DNA of 48,585 bases from Gammaproteobacteria bacterium (GCA_963575715.1 CAUYTW010000011.1:1-48585), one strand, 5' to 3'. Shown: positions 32,971-43,035, counted from the first letter of the stretch. Numbers and translations: made by a program. The notes: a model not told the origin generated them from the letters alone.

Positions 32971-35900
32971 TTATTCAGTACCGTTTGAGATTAATTCATT
33001 CAAAATGTCCCGCGCCCGCTTGTAATCAAATTGATCGACATAACGCTTGAAAGTTTTATACAGTGCCTGGCGATTCGTTGGTACCTCTTTGGCTAATTCC
33101 GTCAACAGTTCCTCTGGAATTATATCCATTTCCGTCATTAACGCAGTCACCTGGCCGGCCAACTTTGCCAAGGCCTCTGGATTCACCGTCGCGTTGGTTG
33201 GGGTAGCCGCTGGCTTTACAAGGCGCGTAATCGCGGCGAGTGCTTGGCTGTGCGCTTGGCGTAGCGTCTCCAGGGTGGCGGTCGCGTATTCACCGTGGCG
33301 CAGCTCGGTATCAAGTTTTTCCGCCGCACGGTGCAAGTCAACTGCGCCGATATTGCCCGCCGCACCCTTGAGACGGTGAGCAACCGCCTTGGCCTGCTTG
33401 ATTTCACCTGCGGTGAGCGCCTGGCTAATTTCGTTCAAGTCCTCTTGGATGCTGTCGGAAAATTTCCCAAGGATATCGAGGATTTCAGCGTTACTGGTAA
33501 AAATCACGCGGAGATTGCGCAAATCAAATCCGGTGATTTCCACCGTTTCTGTCTCAGGCTTGTCGTTCGTTGGTGATGGTGACGCAGGTAGCGCCCGCGT
33601 AGGGAGTGAAACAACAGCAGCAGCTTTTTTGGAGCGTTCGGGAATCCAGCGCAGGAGCGTTGCGGCTAATTCCTCCTGGTTGATGGGTTTACCGATGAAG
33701 CCGTTCATACCCGCATCCAAAACGAGTTCGCGTTCCTCGGTGGTAACTCCAGCAGTCAGGGCAATCACTGGCAGGTCGGTCCATGTGGCGTTCTGGCGAA
33801 TTTTGCGTGTTGCTTCTAGGCCATCCATGCCGGGCATGTGAACATCCATCAGCACCGCGTCGAACCATTCATTCGCCAGGAAGTTGAGTGCCTCTTGCCC
33901 GTGGTTAGCAATTTTGATTATCACTCCCCAGCGTTTCAACAACCCGGCAACGACCTGCTGATTAATGGTGTTGTCTTCCGCCACCAGTACCCGTGCCCCC
34001 GTTAGGCGCTGGACGTGTTTGTCAATCAATTGACTCTGGCGATTACTGCGTTCCCTGGTAGCGATTTGCACTCCAACCGCCACCGAGAACGGCAGACTGA
34101 AAGAAAAGGTGCTCCCCTTGCCCAAGGAGCTTTCCACCGTAAAGTCGCTCTCCATCAATAACAATAATTCGCGGCTGATCGCAAGCCCGAGGCCGGTGCC
34201 ACCAAAACGTCGAGTAATCGATCCATCCGCCTGAGTGAACGGCTGAAACAGCCGCGTCAGGGTCTCCTCGGACATGCCAATTCCGGTATCTTCGACCTTA
34301 AATATCAGGCGGGCTTGCGAATTTTCAATTTTTTGAACAGTAATCCGCAACGCAACTTCGCCACGCTCGGTAAATTTGAGAGCATTGCCTAACAGGTTCG
34401 AGAGCACCTGTTGCAGCCGCAAGGCATCTCCCACCAACCGGCGTGGTACTTGCGGTGCCACATCAATAGTGAAATGTAGCCCCTTTTCCTCAGCGCGCAG
34501 CGTAAACAGATTGCACAGGGTGTCAATAATCGTATCCAGGATAAAGGGTGCGTTTTCAATGTTCATCCGACCGGCATCAATCTTCGAATAATCGAGAATG
34601 TCGTTTAGAATCCCCAGCAAACTTTTTGAGGAGTCATGAATTTTCTTTAAATAATCGCGCACATCCGGGGAAAGCGGTTGATAGAGGGCCAATTCGGAAA
34701 GACCAATGATGCCGTTCATTGGTGTGCGAATTTCATGACTCATATTGGCCAGGAATTCAGACTTGAGACGCGCGGTTTTTTCCGCAAGTTCCCGGGCGTT
34801 TTTCAGATCGCTGATATCCCAATTCACGCCGACCATCCGCAATGGTATCCCGGTATCATCACAAACTATCTTAGCGAAAGCGGAGATATGACGAATCGTG
34901 CCGTTTGGCCACTTCACCCGAAATTCAGACTGAAAATCCTTATTTTCCTGCAAGGCGTACTCGAAGCTAGTTTGTGCATGGTGAATATCTTCTGGATGAA
35001 CACCGTTAATCCAGGTTTGGTAGCTGCCGTTAAAATCTTCTTTCCGTATTCCATGGAGGGTACACATGCGCTCATCCCAGAGTAATCGATCCGCGATGAT
35101 ATCCCACTCCCAGACACCAATGCCGCCGGCCTTGGTGGCCAACTGCAAGCGTTCGGCAAGTTGCTGTTGGGCTATTTCTATCCGACGGCGCTCGGTAATG
35201 TCCACGTAAACGATGACCACACCGTGATCGCGATGCTCCGAGGGAATGGCACTCACAGAAATCCAGGTAATACCCTCGGGCCGGACGATCCCCATTTCCA
35301 CGTCACGCACAGCCTGTTTGGTGTTTAGCGCACGCACGCTGGCATATTCTTCAGCCGGCATCGGTGAGCCATCGTGACGGATAATGGCCCATTCCTTGTC
35401 AGCATAGTTCCGCTGCAAGTGTTCCTTGCGCGTAACGCCCAGGATGATTTCCGAGGCCCGATTGCAATCAATGATATGGCCGTGAGGATTAGTGACCGAG
35501 ATGCCTACTGGCAGAATGTCGTAAATGGCGCGCAAGGTGCTCTCGCTTTCGGACAGGGTGCGCTCAATCTCCTTGGCTTTGGTAATTTCTTGATGGGTGC
35601 CCGACATCCGTAGCGGTTTTTCATTTTTTGTCCATTCTACGACCCGTCCACGATCCAGCACCCAGATCCAGTGGCCGCTTTTGTGGCGCATTCGGGCCTC
35701 ATATTCATAGATATCCAATTCGTGGTTAAAGCAACGCGCCAAAATTTCGCCAGAACGTTTCAAATCCTCGGGATGCGCGAGGTTCAGCCAGGTTTCAATA
35801 CTGATGGGGAAAAGTTCGTCCAGGGTATAGCCGACAATTTCCGCCCAGCGTTCGTTGAACCGGGTTTCGCCGGTTTGGACATTCCATTCCCAAGTACCAA

Positions 35901-36972
35901 TATTCGTGGCCCAAATGACCTCACCCAAGTGTTGGCTTTGTTCCAGCAATTGTCGTTGGGTTAAGCGCATACGCCGCTGCTGTTTTATCAGCTTGACGCT
36001 CAGTCCCATCAACAGCAGCGCCAACAGACCCAAGGCCATTATCCAGGGAGCGTATTGTTCCCAGAGATCGGACAGGGTGAATACGGGAATGGCATCGAAA
36101 GGTGGCAGGCGCAAACGGCGTAATACTTGTTCAACCCCGGTGTAATCGGACGGGATGGTAAAGCCGTGAATGCCTGCCGCCCGTGCCGCCGCGCTATCGG
36201 CGGGCAACGATAGCAAGGCGATGGTTAATCGCTCGGCGAGTTCATCGTCAACCCTCGGCAAGACGACAATAGGCCATTCTGGATACAAGCGGGTGGAGCT
36301 GGCCAACGGAAAACCTGGCAAGTTTTGGCGATTAATGATCTTGACCTGCCCGAGATCGAGCTTGCCTTCGTTAACCATGCCCTCCAGTACCCCGCAGCGC
36401 ACGAAACCAACCTCGGCACGCCCCGCGAGTACTGCTGCGACAATCAGATCTTGCGGGATACCAGTTATCAGAAGATCCGTTTTCTTTGGCGGTGACAAAC
36501 CCGCTTCTAGCATCTCGAAAACCTGCGCCTGGTATGCGGCGAAGGCATCTGTGGTCGGGGTGGCGATGCGTTTACCGGCGATATCCTTGAGCGTGGCAAT
36601 ATCCGTGCGGTCAGCGCGGGTAAAAATTACCCCGCCATAAGCCATTGATTTTTTACCTTTTTCCAGGACAACCCGCGTGACAAGTGGTGCTGATAGGCCG
36701 CGATGGCGATGTTTAAGCTGGATGTAATGGCCCGCGTTCGTCAGCACGATATCCAGATCATTACTCATCGCTATGGTTTCTAATTCCGCATAATTAAAGG
36801 CCCTCAGTTCGATGCGACGACCGATGGCGGTTTCCAGATAGGTGGTCAAGGGTTGTAATTGCGCCAAAGTTTGATCTTTGGAACGAATGACCAACACACC
36901 AAACTGTAGGGGAGTTTCCGCCCACGCTGATAGGGAAAGTAGCAAAAGCAATAGAATCATCAAGCGTTTCAT
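32971..36972 (-). CDS. PhnD-sensor hybrid histidine kinase (SBP-TM-PAS3-HisKA-HATPase-REC-HPt)
   Basis: This 1333-residue membrane kinase has a signal peptide or anchor (1-18) and a periplasmic PhnD-like solute-binding domain (about 20-300: [37 protein letters not shown]). One helix follows (about 311-332), then three PAS domains (about 345-465, 475-590, 605-725), HisKA with H746 in [14 protein letters not shown], HATPase ([15 protein letters not shown]), REC with D1043 and HPt with H1199 in HRLKG. PhnD-type domains usually bind phosphonates or other small oxyanions in transporters; here the domain should act as the input. The upstream gene, 6 bp away, encodes a second solute-binding lipoprotein, and no permease is nearby, which favours sensing over transport. 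The HPt tail is paralogous to that of the gene at 20834-25021. Confidence 0.9.
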   Translation of the reverse strand: MKRLMILLLLLLSLSAWAETPLQFGVLVIRSKDQTLAQLQPLTTYLETAIGRRIELRAFNYAELETIAMSNDLDIVLTNAGHYIQLKHRHRGLSAPLVTRVVLEKGKKSMAYGGVIFTRADRTDIATLKDIAGKRIATPTTDAFAAYQAQVFEMLEAGLSPPKKTDLLITGIPQDLIVAAVLAGRAEVGFVRCGVLEGMVNEGKLDLGQVKIINRQNLPGFPLASSTRLYPEWPIVVLPRVDDELAERLTIALLSLPADSAAARAAGIHGFTIPSDYTGVEQVLRRLRLPPFDAIPVFTLSDLWEQYAPWIMALGLLALLLMGLSVKLIKQQRRMRLTQRQLLEQSQHLGEVIWATNIGTWEWNVQTGETRFNERWAEIVGYTLDELFPISIETWLNLAHPEDLKRSGEILARCFNHELDIYEYEARMRHKSGHWIWVLDRGRVVEWTKNEKPLRMSGTHQEITKAKEIERTLSESESTLRAIYDILPVGISVTNPHGHIIDCNRASEIILGVTRKEHLQRNYADKEWAIIRHDGSPMPAEEYASVRALNTKQAVRDVEMGIVRPEGITWISVSAIPSEHRDHGVVIVYVDITERRRIEIAQQQLAERLQLATKAGGIGVWEWDIIADRLLWDERMCTLHGIRKEDFNGSYQTWINGVHPEDIHHAQTSFEYALQENKDFQSEFRVKWPNGTIRHISAFAKIVCDDTGIPLRMVGVNWDISDLKNARELAEKTARLKSEFLANMSHEIRTPMNGIIGLSELALYQPLSPDVRDYLKKIHDSSKSLLGILNDILDYSKIDAGRMNIENAPFILDTIIDTLCNLFTLRAEEKGLHFTIDVAPQVPRRLVGDALRLQQVLSNLLGNALKFTERGEVALRITVQKIENSQARLIFKVEDTGIGMSEETLTRLFQPFTQADGSITRRFGGTGLGLAISRELLLLMESDFTVESSLGKGSTFSFSLPFSVAVGVQIATRERSNRQSQLIDKHVQRLTGARVLVAEDNTINQQVVAGLLKRWGVIIKIANHGQEALNFLANEWFDAVLMDVHMPGMDGLEATRKIRQNATWTDLPVIALTAGVTTEERELVLDAGMNGFIGKPINQEELAATLLRWIPERSKKAAAVVSLPTRALPASPSPTNDKPETETVEITGFDLRNLRVIFTSNAEILDILGKFSDSIQEDLNEISQALTAGEIKQAKAVAHRLKGAAGNIGAVDLHRAAEKLDTELRHGEYATATLETLRQAHSQALAAITRLVKPAATPTNATVNPEALAKLAGQVTALMTEMDIIPEELLTELAKEVPTNRQALYKTFKRYVDQFDYKRARDILNELISNGTE

Positions 36973-36978
36973 TTAGAG

Positions 36979-37926
36979 TCACTCGGACGGCAACCAAGCG
37001 GATGTAATTAGCCCATCAAGCGGAATTTCATGGGCGATTAGGCCCTGCTTGACCATCAGGCTGGAAATGGTTCTCGCCGCTTGATGCAGTAGGGTATGAG
37101 GCGCGGTGAGATAACCCTGGTTGGCAACCAATGATGGCTGCGTAATGCTCGCCAATTCTCGGTGGACTTCATCAAAGCTCACGCCCTCATGGGCCGCGAT
37201 ACGGTAAAGGGCGTCCTGGTGATTAGATTGAATATGGCGCAAGCCACGGAAATGGCTTTCCACCAACGCTTTGAGCGAGGCGTATTGACCAGCGATTCGA
37301 TCATTTTTTACCGCAAGTACGTCGAAAATGGTGTCTGGTATCTGGCGACTGTCGAACAACCGCTGCGCCCCTTCGTGTTGTAAACGGGTAGCAGTGGGTT
37401 CGTAGCTAATCACCGCATCCACATCGCTCCGTTGCCAAGCGGCGAGTTGTTGGTCAGGCGGCAGATCAATCGTCGTGACCGCCGAGGCTGGCAGTCCGGT
37501 AGCCTCCAACAACTTGCTTAATACCAAGGCACCGAGGGCGTTCCGTTCAACGCCGATCCGCTTGCCCGCCAGGTCAGCGAGACGCTCAATGCCCGAACGA
37601 ACCAGCACGACATCCGCGCCCGCCGAGACATCGAACACCAAACCGATGGTGAGTTGCACCTCGGCGGCGCGAGCGCGGAGCACCTCGTCCAGGGTCAGGC
37701 AGGCGGCATCCACCTCGCCGGCTTGCAAGGCCGTTAGCGAATCACCAGCGTTCTGGACTTTATGCAACCGCACCCCCGAGGGTAGCCATCCAAATTCATG
37801 GGCCAAATAGAGGGTTTCATAACCGATCCATGGATGAATGCTAACCACCAGCGGTCGCTCCGGCGCACAGGCCATGAGCCAAGGTACAAGAATAATCGAG
37901 AGGAGAAAAATAAAGGACTTGCTCAT
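36979..37926 (-). CDS. NMT1/THI5-like solute-binding lipoprotein
   Basis: This 315-residue lipoprotein has an N-terminus ending in LMAC (C20 as lipidated residue). The body is an ABC-type substrate-binding fold of the SsuA/NMT1 class: VSIHPWIGYETLYLAHEFGWL, GEVDAACLTLDEVLRARAA, LAGKRIGVERNALGALVL, and DVDAVISYEPTATRLQHEGAQ (shown in part). No permease or ATPase is adjacent. It is 6 bp upstream of a hybrid kinase that has its own periplasmic binding domain, so it probably delivers or competes for a ligand in sensing; this is inference. ATG 37926 is chosen because it begins the lipoprotein signal and follows GGAG at 6 bases, in a leader-repeat tail. An in-frame upstream start at 37974 would read through the repeat. 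Confidence 0.8.
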   Translation of the reverse strand: MSKSFIFLLSIILVPWLMACAPERPLVVSIHPWIGYETLYLAHEFGWLPSGVRLHKVQNAGDSLTALQAGEVDAACLTLDEVLRARAAEVQLTIGLVFDVSAGADVVLVRSGIERLADLAGKRIGVERNALGALVLSKLLEATGLPASAVTTIDLPPDQQLAAWQRSDVDAVISYEPTATRLQHEGAQRLFDSRQIPDTIFDVLAVKNDRIAGQYASLKALVESHFRGLRHIQSNHQDALYRIAAHEGVSFDEVHRELASITQPSLVANQGYLTAPHTLLHQAARTISSLMVKQGLIAHEIPLDGLITSAWLPSE

Positions 37927-38010
37927 CAGAGTCTCCGAGATACTTGCTGTAGTCATAGAGAACAAAGGAGACAATTTTTGCGACCGTCATTAAAAATTCT
38001 GGTCTTTAAC
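37927..38010 (-). repeat. Leader repeat copy 8 (type A, decayed), before the solute-binding lipoprotein
   Basis: On the minus strand: AAAGACCAGAATTTTTAATG, then ACGGTCGCAAAAATTGTCTCC and TATCTCGGAGACTCTG before the ATG. The order and spacing match copy 4, but stems have lost pairing. It shares the 382-bp divergent gap with MITE family 2 copy 2 and the flgB promoter. Confidence 0.55.
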
Positions 38011-38025
38011 ATTTTGAATCAATTA

Positions 38026-38172
38026 TGAATTATGCAGTTGAAAAATAACATCCATCGTTCTGTGCGCACGCAGCGGAGTCACAGAATCCATCTGCATACT
38101 ACACATAGATTCTGCGATTTCGCTTCGCTGCGCGCAGAATGATTTACTATTTTTCAACTGCGTAACTCCTAA
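38026..38172. mobile_element. MITE family 2, copy 2 (about 147 bp)
   Basis: The ends TATGCAGTTGAAAAATA and TATTTTTCAACTGCGTA are inverted repeats. The interior carries the same ATTCTGYG...CGCAGAAT palindromes as 30801-30955. It is non-coding and lies between the divergent lipoprotein and flgB. Confidence 0.7.
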
Positions 38173-38255
38173 TTCTAATTAAGTCAAGATTTCGTCGCGC
38201 CATCATAAAAATTTTTTCTTTTCGCTCAAAATATTGATTGAATTAATACTTTTTT

Positions 38256-38273
38256 TTGGTCCAAGATTTGCTT
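38256..38273 (+). promoter_or_regulatory. Sigma54 promoter of the flg cluster
   Basis: TTGGTCCAAGATTTGCTT has GG at 38258-38259 and GC at 38270-38271 with the required 10-base spacer, and TTTGCT fits the -12 consensus. Transcription would start near 38283, about 26 bases before the flgB ATG. RpoN control of hook-basal-body genes is usual in gammaproteobacteria. Confidence 0.72.
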
Positions 38274-38308
38274 TATCTATCGACAAGAGCGATGTCGGAG
38301 ATAGCACC

Positions 38309-38716
38309 ATGTCCATCACCTTCAAGGAAACCCTTGGTATTCACCCGGAAGCACTCTCGTTGCGTGCCCGGCGCGCCGAAATTCTGGCCGCGAACCTGAC
38401 CAACGCCGATACCCCTAAATACAAAGCGCGCGACCTTGACTTCAAAGCGATACTTTCCGGTATCCGCGACAGTAATGACGAGGATCCACAACTGCCGCTG
38501 AAGCAAACGTATTTGACGCACCTAGATGGCTCCCTCGGCAACGAAGAATTTCCCTTGAAGTACCGTATCCCCTCGCAGCCCTCATCGGATGGCAACTCGG
38601 TGGATCCAGACATGGAGCGCACCGAATTCGCCAGCAACTCCGTCGGTTATCAGTCAAGTCTGACGTTCCTTACCGGCCGAGTACGCACCATTCTTACCGC
38701 CATCAAGGGAGAATAA
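38309..38716 (+). CDS. flgB: Flagellar proximal rod protein FlgB
   Basis: This 135-residue rod subunit shows the family N-terminus LRARRAEILAANLTNADTPKYKARDLDF and a C-terminal helix (YQSSLTFLTGRVRTILTAIKGE, shown in part) typical of axial flagellar proteins. ATG 38309 is used because GGAG (38297-38300) lies 8 bases before it and the homologous N-terminus starts there; the frame is open to 38234 but that part lies over the promoter. It is first in the cluster, about 26 bases after the predicted sigma54 transcription start, and flgC follows after 2 bases. Confidence 0.95.
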   Translation: MSITFKETLGIHPEALSLRARRAEILAANLTNADTPKYKARDLDFKAILSGIRDSNDEDPQLPLKQTYLTHLDGSLGNEEFPLKYRIPSQPSSDGNSVDPDMERTEFASNSVGYQSSLTFLTGRVRTILTAIKGE

Positions 38717-38718
38717 TC

Positions 38719-39129
38719 ATGTCGCTTTATCGAATTTTTGATATTGCCGGCTCGGGAATGGTCGCCCAAAGCGTCCGCCTCAACGTCACCGCCAGCAATA
38801 TGGCCAACGCCGAAAGCGTGAGCAATAGCGTCAATCAAACCTACCACGCGCGGCGCCCGGTTTTTTCTGCATTTTTAGACAAAGAACAGGAAGTTGTCGG
38901 CGCAGAAGTCAGGGTCCGAGGTATTCTTGAAAGCCCCGCGCCAATACGCATGGAATATCGTCCCGAGCATCCTCTGGCAAATGCCCAAGGGTACATCTAC
39001 CTTCCCAATGTTAATTCAGCCGAGGAACTCGCCGACATGATTTCTGCCTCTCGCTCCTATCAGGACAACGTGGAAATACTCAATACCTCGAAACAATTAA
39101 TGTCGCGCACCCTCGATCTGGGCCGTTAA
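38719..39129 (+). CDS. flgC: Flagellar proximal rod protein FlgC
   Basis: This 136-residue rod subunit has the axial-family N-terminus with VRLNVTASNMANAESV, the central EYRPEHPLANAQGYIYLPNVN typical of FlgC (abbreviated), and the C-terminal SRSYQDNVEILNTSKQLM helix. GGAG lies 7 bases before the ATG. It is a normal size, is tightly linked to flgB (2-bp gap) and is followed by flgD after 26 bp. Confidence 0.97.
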   Translation: MSLYRIFDIAGSGMVAQSVRLNVTASNMANAESVSNSVNQTYHARRPVFSAFLDKEQEVVGAEVRVRGILESPAPIRMEYRPEHPLANAQGYIYLPNVNSAEELADMISASRSYQDNVEILNTSKQLMSRTLDLGR

Positions 39130-39155
39130 GATTTCAATCATGCAGAGAAATATCG

Positions 39156-39839
39156 ATGAACATCCCCAGCAACACTACGAATGCCACCAGCGCCGCGAGC
39201 AAGGCTCAAGGCACGACAAGCAGCCTTGCCAAGACACTTGATACTCAAACCATGGGTCAAACCGATTTTTTGCGATTATTGGTCACGCAGGTCAAGAATC
39301 AGGATCCGACCAAGCCCATGGATTCAACCCAATTTGTTTCGCAGCTCGCTCAATTCAGCGCCCTAGCCGGCGTTACCGATCTGAATACCACGATGAAGGG
39401 AGTTGCCAATAATTTGCAATCCAGCCAGCTTGTGCAGGGAGCATCATTGGTGGGGCACCAAGTTCTAGCTCCGGGCAACATCGGAGAATTGTCCAGCACC
39501 GCGCCATTAATGGGCGCGGTCAATCTGCCAGCCTCCACTTCGTCGGTGATAATCAAAATTTTCGATTCAGCGGGAACCTTCGTGCAAAGTTTCGATCTTG
39601 GTTCCCAGACGGCGGGTTCGGTTCCATTTTCCTGGGATGGATTTCTTTCTGGCGGCCAAAAAGCGCCACTGGGAAATTACAAGGTGGAAGCGAGCTATCT
39701 TGAAAATAATAAGCCGGTGGGTGCAGATACCATGATGGCTGCGCGGGTGAACAGCGTTGCTCTGGATTCATCGGGATTAATGCTTCAGGTGCAAAACCTG
39801 GGCGAAGTAAGTCTGAATGCAATATCTATGCTGATGTGA
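39156..39839 (+). CDS. flgD: Flagellar hook cap / scaffolding protein FlgD
   Basis: This 227-residue protein caps the growing hook and lets FlgE polymerise. The conserved N-terminal part reads MGQTDFLRLLVTQVKNQDPTKPMD and FVSQLAQFSALAGV (shown in part). A beta-sandwich region with VIIKIFDSAGTFVQSFDLG and PFSWDGFLSGGQKAPLGNYK follows. The length is typical. It lies between flgC and flgE; the 55-bp gap before flgE includes a trace of the MITE family 2 end (TTACGCAGTAACTC). Confidence 0.96.
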   Translation: MNIPSNTTNATSAASKAQGTTSSLAKTLDTQTMGQTDFLRLLVTQVKNQDPTKPMDSTQFVSQLAQFSALAGVTDLNTTMKGVANNLQSSQLVQGASLVGHQVLAPGNIGELSSTAPLMGAVNLPASTSSVIIKIFDSAGTFVQSFDLGSQTAGSVPFSWDGFLSGGQKAPLGNYKVEASYLENNKPVGADTMMAARVNSVALDSSGLMLQVQNLGEVSLNAISMLM

Positions 39840-39894
39840 AACTGATTTTTGTTACGCAGTAACTCTCAAAAAACCTAAACCAGGAGATAGTATC

Positions 39895-42168
39895 ATGCCC
39901 ATGTCATTCAATACCGCCCTGAGCGGCCTTAGCGCCTCATCTACCGATCTGTCGGTAATTGGTAACAATATCGCCAACGCCAATACCATTGGGTTCAAAT
40001 TCTCACGCACCGAATTCGCCGATCTCTATAGCGCCTCGCTCAGAACTTATAGCGGCGCGCGGATGGGAACCGGCGTAAAAGTGGCAGATGTGGTTCAGCA
40101 GTTTAGCCAAGGAAACTCGAATACCACTGAGCAAAGTCTGGATCTATCCATTTCCGGCGACGGCTTTTTCCGGGTCACGGACGTGGCGAATCAAGGTCCA
40201 AGTTATACCAGAAACGGCGCCTTTCACCTCAATAATAACAACGATATCGTCAATACCAACGGTCAATACCTGAGTGTTTACCAATCTGACCCGAAAACCG
40301 GCCAAATTCTCGGCACGATTAGTAAACTCAACGTGGATCAAAGCGACATCCCCCCAGCGTCAACAACCGGCATGAATGCCACCTTGAACTTAAATTCAAG
40401 CGAAATCGCACCGACTGCGACTAACACAATCACTGCCAGTGGTTTGCGTTTGAGTAACGCGGATACAGTACCCACTGCAACATTTGATCCAAAAAGTCCA
40501 TCCAGTTATAACATGAAAACGTCAACTACGATTTATGACGCAAGCGGAATCGCCCATCCAGCTAGCCTCTATTTTATTAGAACTGCTGATAATAACTGGG
40601 ATATGCATGCAACTGTGGATGGGGTAAATGGTTTTAATGGTTCGGTGGAAGTGTTTACTCCACCTACAGGTACTCCTCCGGCTACAGCTCCGGTGAAACT
40701 AACTTTTGATCCAAACACCGGAACCGTTACTACAATCACACCACCTAAGCTTATATTTAATACCTTCAAGCCAGGCACTCCGGGATTCATCATACCAGAT
40801 GCGAATAATCCATTTGAATTCAGTCTTAATGGTCTTGATACTTCCATCCAGAGTGGCGGAATTAATTGGAAAACTACAACAACTCCCGACTATACTCCTC
40901 TCGGTTCTACCGCTGCTATTCTTAGCACCGCAACAATGCCAACAGGTACTTTTGATCCAACTGTTGCTACTACTTATGATTTTCATGCACCAGAATTTTC
41001 AATTAAAGATTCTAGCGGGGCTACTCATTACATTAATCAATATTTTGTATCAGACTCGCCAGGATCTTATAGCTGGAGCCTACATACTTTCGTATCCGAT
41101 ACGTCTGGAGTTCCTGGTGTAGAGGTATTCTATGATCCTAATTATCCAAGCCCGGTAAAAGTAACCGCTAATGCCGATGGTACTCTAAATACAAGACCAT
41201 CCCAGTTTGAATATGCCTTTGATCCTTCTAATACCAGTTCTACTCCTCCGAATCCGAACAGATCCGATATTCTAAAATTCTCTTTTAACGGATTACAAAG
41301 TTACCCCGATGCTGCGCCTAAATTGGTGGCTGACGGTAATAGCGCAAAAGTTTGGACTTCCCCCAAGGAGGGCAATCTTCCTGATCCTACAACTTATAAT
41401 TACACGACATCCACTACAATCTATGATTCTCAGGGTGGAAGTCACCTCGCTGCATTTTATTTTGTCAAGGTGGGATCAAATGCCTGGGATATGCACGCCT
41501 TTGTGGATAACAACGAACTGAATACATCAGGCACCGGATCACAAAATGGCACTGGTTCACCGGTAAGATTGACTTTTGATAGCAACGGATCTTTAGTCAG
41601 CAAGGCATCTGCTCCCCCACCGCCTACTTATGATCAAGATGGCAATCTTATTGCCAATCGTACCCAGTCTGTGCCAATTAATGGAGCAATCCCATTAACC
41701 GCAGCGATGAATAATGGAACATCCGAGATTAATTTTAAGCTGGATCTGGATAGCATGACCCAATATGGCAGCCCTTCGGGTGTATCTTCCTTAAGCCAGG
41801 ATGGGTACGCCACCGGGCATATCAGCAGCATCAACGTTGAAGCCGATGGAAAAATATCAAGCCTTTATACTAACGGAAAAAGTCGCGTTCTTGGTCAGGC
41901 GGTAATGGTTACTTTCGCCAACATTCAAGGATTAAGACCAATAGGAAATACCTCATGGGGTGAAACTCCAGATTCTGGAGAGCCATTATTGGTTCATGCC
42001 GGTGAGGCTGGTAGCGGAATGATTCAGTCAGGAGCACTGGAAAGCTCCAATGTAGACTTAACCAAGCAATTAGTGGACATGATTGTTGCTCAGCGGACTT
42101 TCCAGGCCAATGCACAGGTAGTTTCGGCGGTGGATAATTTAACCCAAACCATCGTCAATCTGCGCTAA
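39895..42168 (+). CDS. flgE: Flagellar hook protein FlgE, unusually long
   Basis: This is the hook subunit, 757 residues against about 400 in enteric bacteria. The conserved ends are present: MSFNTALSGLSASSTDLSVIG and NNIANANTIGFK at the start, and the C-terminal SSNVDLTKQLVDMIVAQRTFQANAQV (shown in part). The extra length is a central domain present about three times, beginning near residues 195, 351 and 496. Each unit has an F/LDP-x-YNxxTSTTIYD-like start, a G-hydrophobic-YF strand, an NxWDMHAFVD-like strand and an FSFNGL-like end. The units are diverged, so the expansion is not recent. The middle is rich in Thr, Ser and Pro. AGGAG lies 8 bases before ATG 39895; ATG 39901 is an equal alternative. 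Confidence 0.93.
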   Translation: MPMSFNTALSGLSASSTDLSVIGNNIANANTIGFKFSRTEFADLYSASLRTYSGARMGTGVKVADVVQQFSQGNSNTTEQSLDLSISGDGFFRVTDVANQGPSYTRNGAFHLNNNNDIVNTNGQYLSVYQSDPKTGQILGTISKLNVDQSDIPPASTTGMNATLNLNSSEIAPTATNTITASGLRLSNADTVPTATFDPKSPSSYNMKTSTTIYDASGIAHPASLYFIRTADNNWDMHATVDGVNGFNGSVEVFTPPTGTPPATAPVKLTFDPNTGTVTTITPPKLIFNTFKPGTPGFIIPDANNPFEFSLNGLDTSIQSGGINWKTTTTPDYTPLGSTAAILSTATMPTGTFDPTVATTYDFHAPEFSIKDSSGATHYINQYFVSDSPGSYSWSLHTFVSDTSGVPGVEVFYDPNYPSPVKVTANADGTLNTRPSQFEYAFDPSNTSSTPPNPNRSDILKFSFNGLQSYPDAAPKLVADGNSAKVWTSPKEGNLPDPTTYNYTTSTTIYDSQGGSHLAAFYFVKVGSNAWDMHAFVDNNELNTSGTGSQNGTGSPVRLTFDSNGSLVSKASAPPPPTYDQDGNLIANRTQSVPINGAIPLTAAMNNGTSEINFKLDLDSMTQYGSPSGVSSLSQDGYATGHISSINVEADGKISSLYTNGKSRVLGQAVMVTFANIQGLRPIGNTSWGETPDSGEPLLVHAGEAGSGMIQSGALESSNVDLTKQLVDMIVAQRTFQANAQVVSAVDNLTQTIVNLR

Positions 42169-42177
42169 TTGAAATCA

Positions 42178-42200
42178 CCCCTCTCCTAAAGGGAGAGGGG
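42178..42200. repeat. GC-rich hairpin between flgE and flgF
   Basis: CCCCTCTCC-TAAA-GGGAGAGGGG forms a 9-bp stem and is followed by AAAAGG. It resembles the inner hairpins of MITE family 1 but lacks its ends. It may be a solo remnant or an mRNA-stabilising hairpin inside the operon. Confidence 0.5.
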
Positions 42201-42260
42201 AAAAGGTTTGAAAACGGTTTGATGGGTGGAAATCTGGATTAAACATCCTGGAGAAAAGTC

Positions 42261-43001
42261 ATGGATCGTATGCTTTATGTCGCCATGTCCGGAGCAAAGC
42301 AGATAATGCAGGCCCAGGAGGCGAATAACAATAACCTGGCTAATGTAAGTACCACTGGATTTCGCGCCGACCTTGATCAGTTTCGTGCGATGCCGGTTTT
42401 TGGGGTGGTATATCCCAGCCGGGTTTATTCCATGAGCGAACGCCCCGGTATTGATTTTACTCCTGGCCCAATTATCACTACTGACAACGATTTGAATGTA
42501 GCGATTCGTGGTGATGGATTCATTGCGGTCCAAGGCCCAGATGGTAATGAAGCATATACCCGCGCGGGTGATTTTACCTTGGGGACGGGGGGAGTACTGA
42601 CCACCGGGGCGGGTCATTACGTGATGGGTAATAAAGGTCCAATTTCTATCCCTCCCTATGAAAAAATTGAAATCGCCAAGGATGGAACTATTACCATTCG
42701 CGCTTTGGGTCAGGCACCCAACGCCATGGTGGTTCTGGATCGGATTAAACTAGTTAATCCTCCCGTGGCTCAAATGAAAAAAGGATTGGATGGCTTATTT
42801 CATCTTCAGGATGGCTCGGATGCCCCTCCCGATGCCAAGGTGACTGTTGAGCCACGGGCGGTCGAAAGTAGCAATACCAATCCGGTCGAGGCTTTGGTAA
42901 CCATGATTAATCATCAGCGCCAATATGAAATGCAGGTAAAAATGATGCGCAGCGCCGAGGACAACGCGACAACCGCATCGAAATTGTTACAGCTTCAATA
43001 A
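42261..43001 (+). CDS. flgF: Flagellar proximal rod protein FlgF
   Basis: This 246-residue rod protein has the FlgF-type N-terminus MDRMLYVAMSGAKQIMQAQ, the [17 protein letters not shown] motif, the IRGDGFIAVQGPDGNEAYTR core (abbreviated) and the C-terminal SSNTNPVEALVTMINHQRQYEMQ (shown in part). GGAG lies 7 bases before the ATG. In typical clusters flgG follows directly; here an unrelated nuclease-like gene and 175 bp of AT-rich DNA intervene. Confidence 0.96.
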   Translation: MDRMLYVAMSGAKQIMQAQEANNNNLANVSTTGFRADLDQFRAMPVFGVVYPSRVYSMSERPGIDFTPGPIITTDNDLNVAIRGDGFIAVQGPDGNEAYTRAGDFTLGTGGVLTTGAGHYVMGNKGPISIPPYEKIEIAKDGTITIRALGQAPNAMVVLDRIKLVNPPVAQMKKGLDGLFHLQDGSDAPPDAKVTVEPRAVESSNTNPVEALVTMINHQRQYEMQVKMMRSAEDNATTASKLLQLQ

Positions 43002-43035
43002 GACGCTCAATAGTAATTTTTGGAGATTTTCGCTA

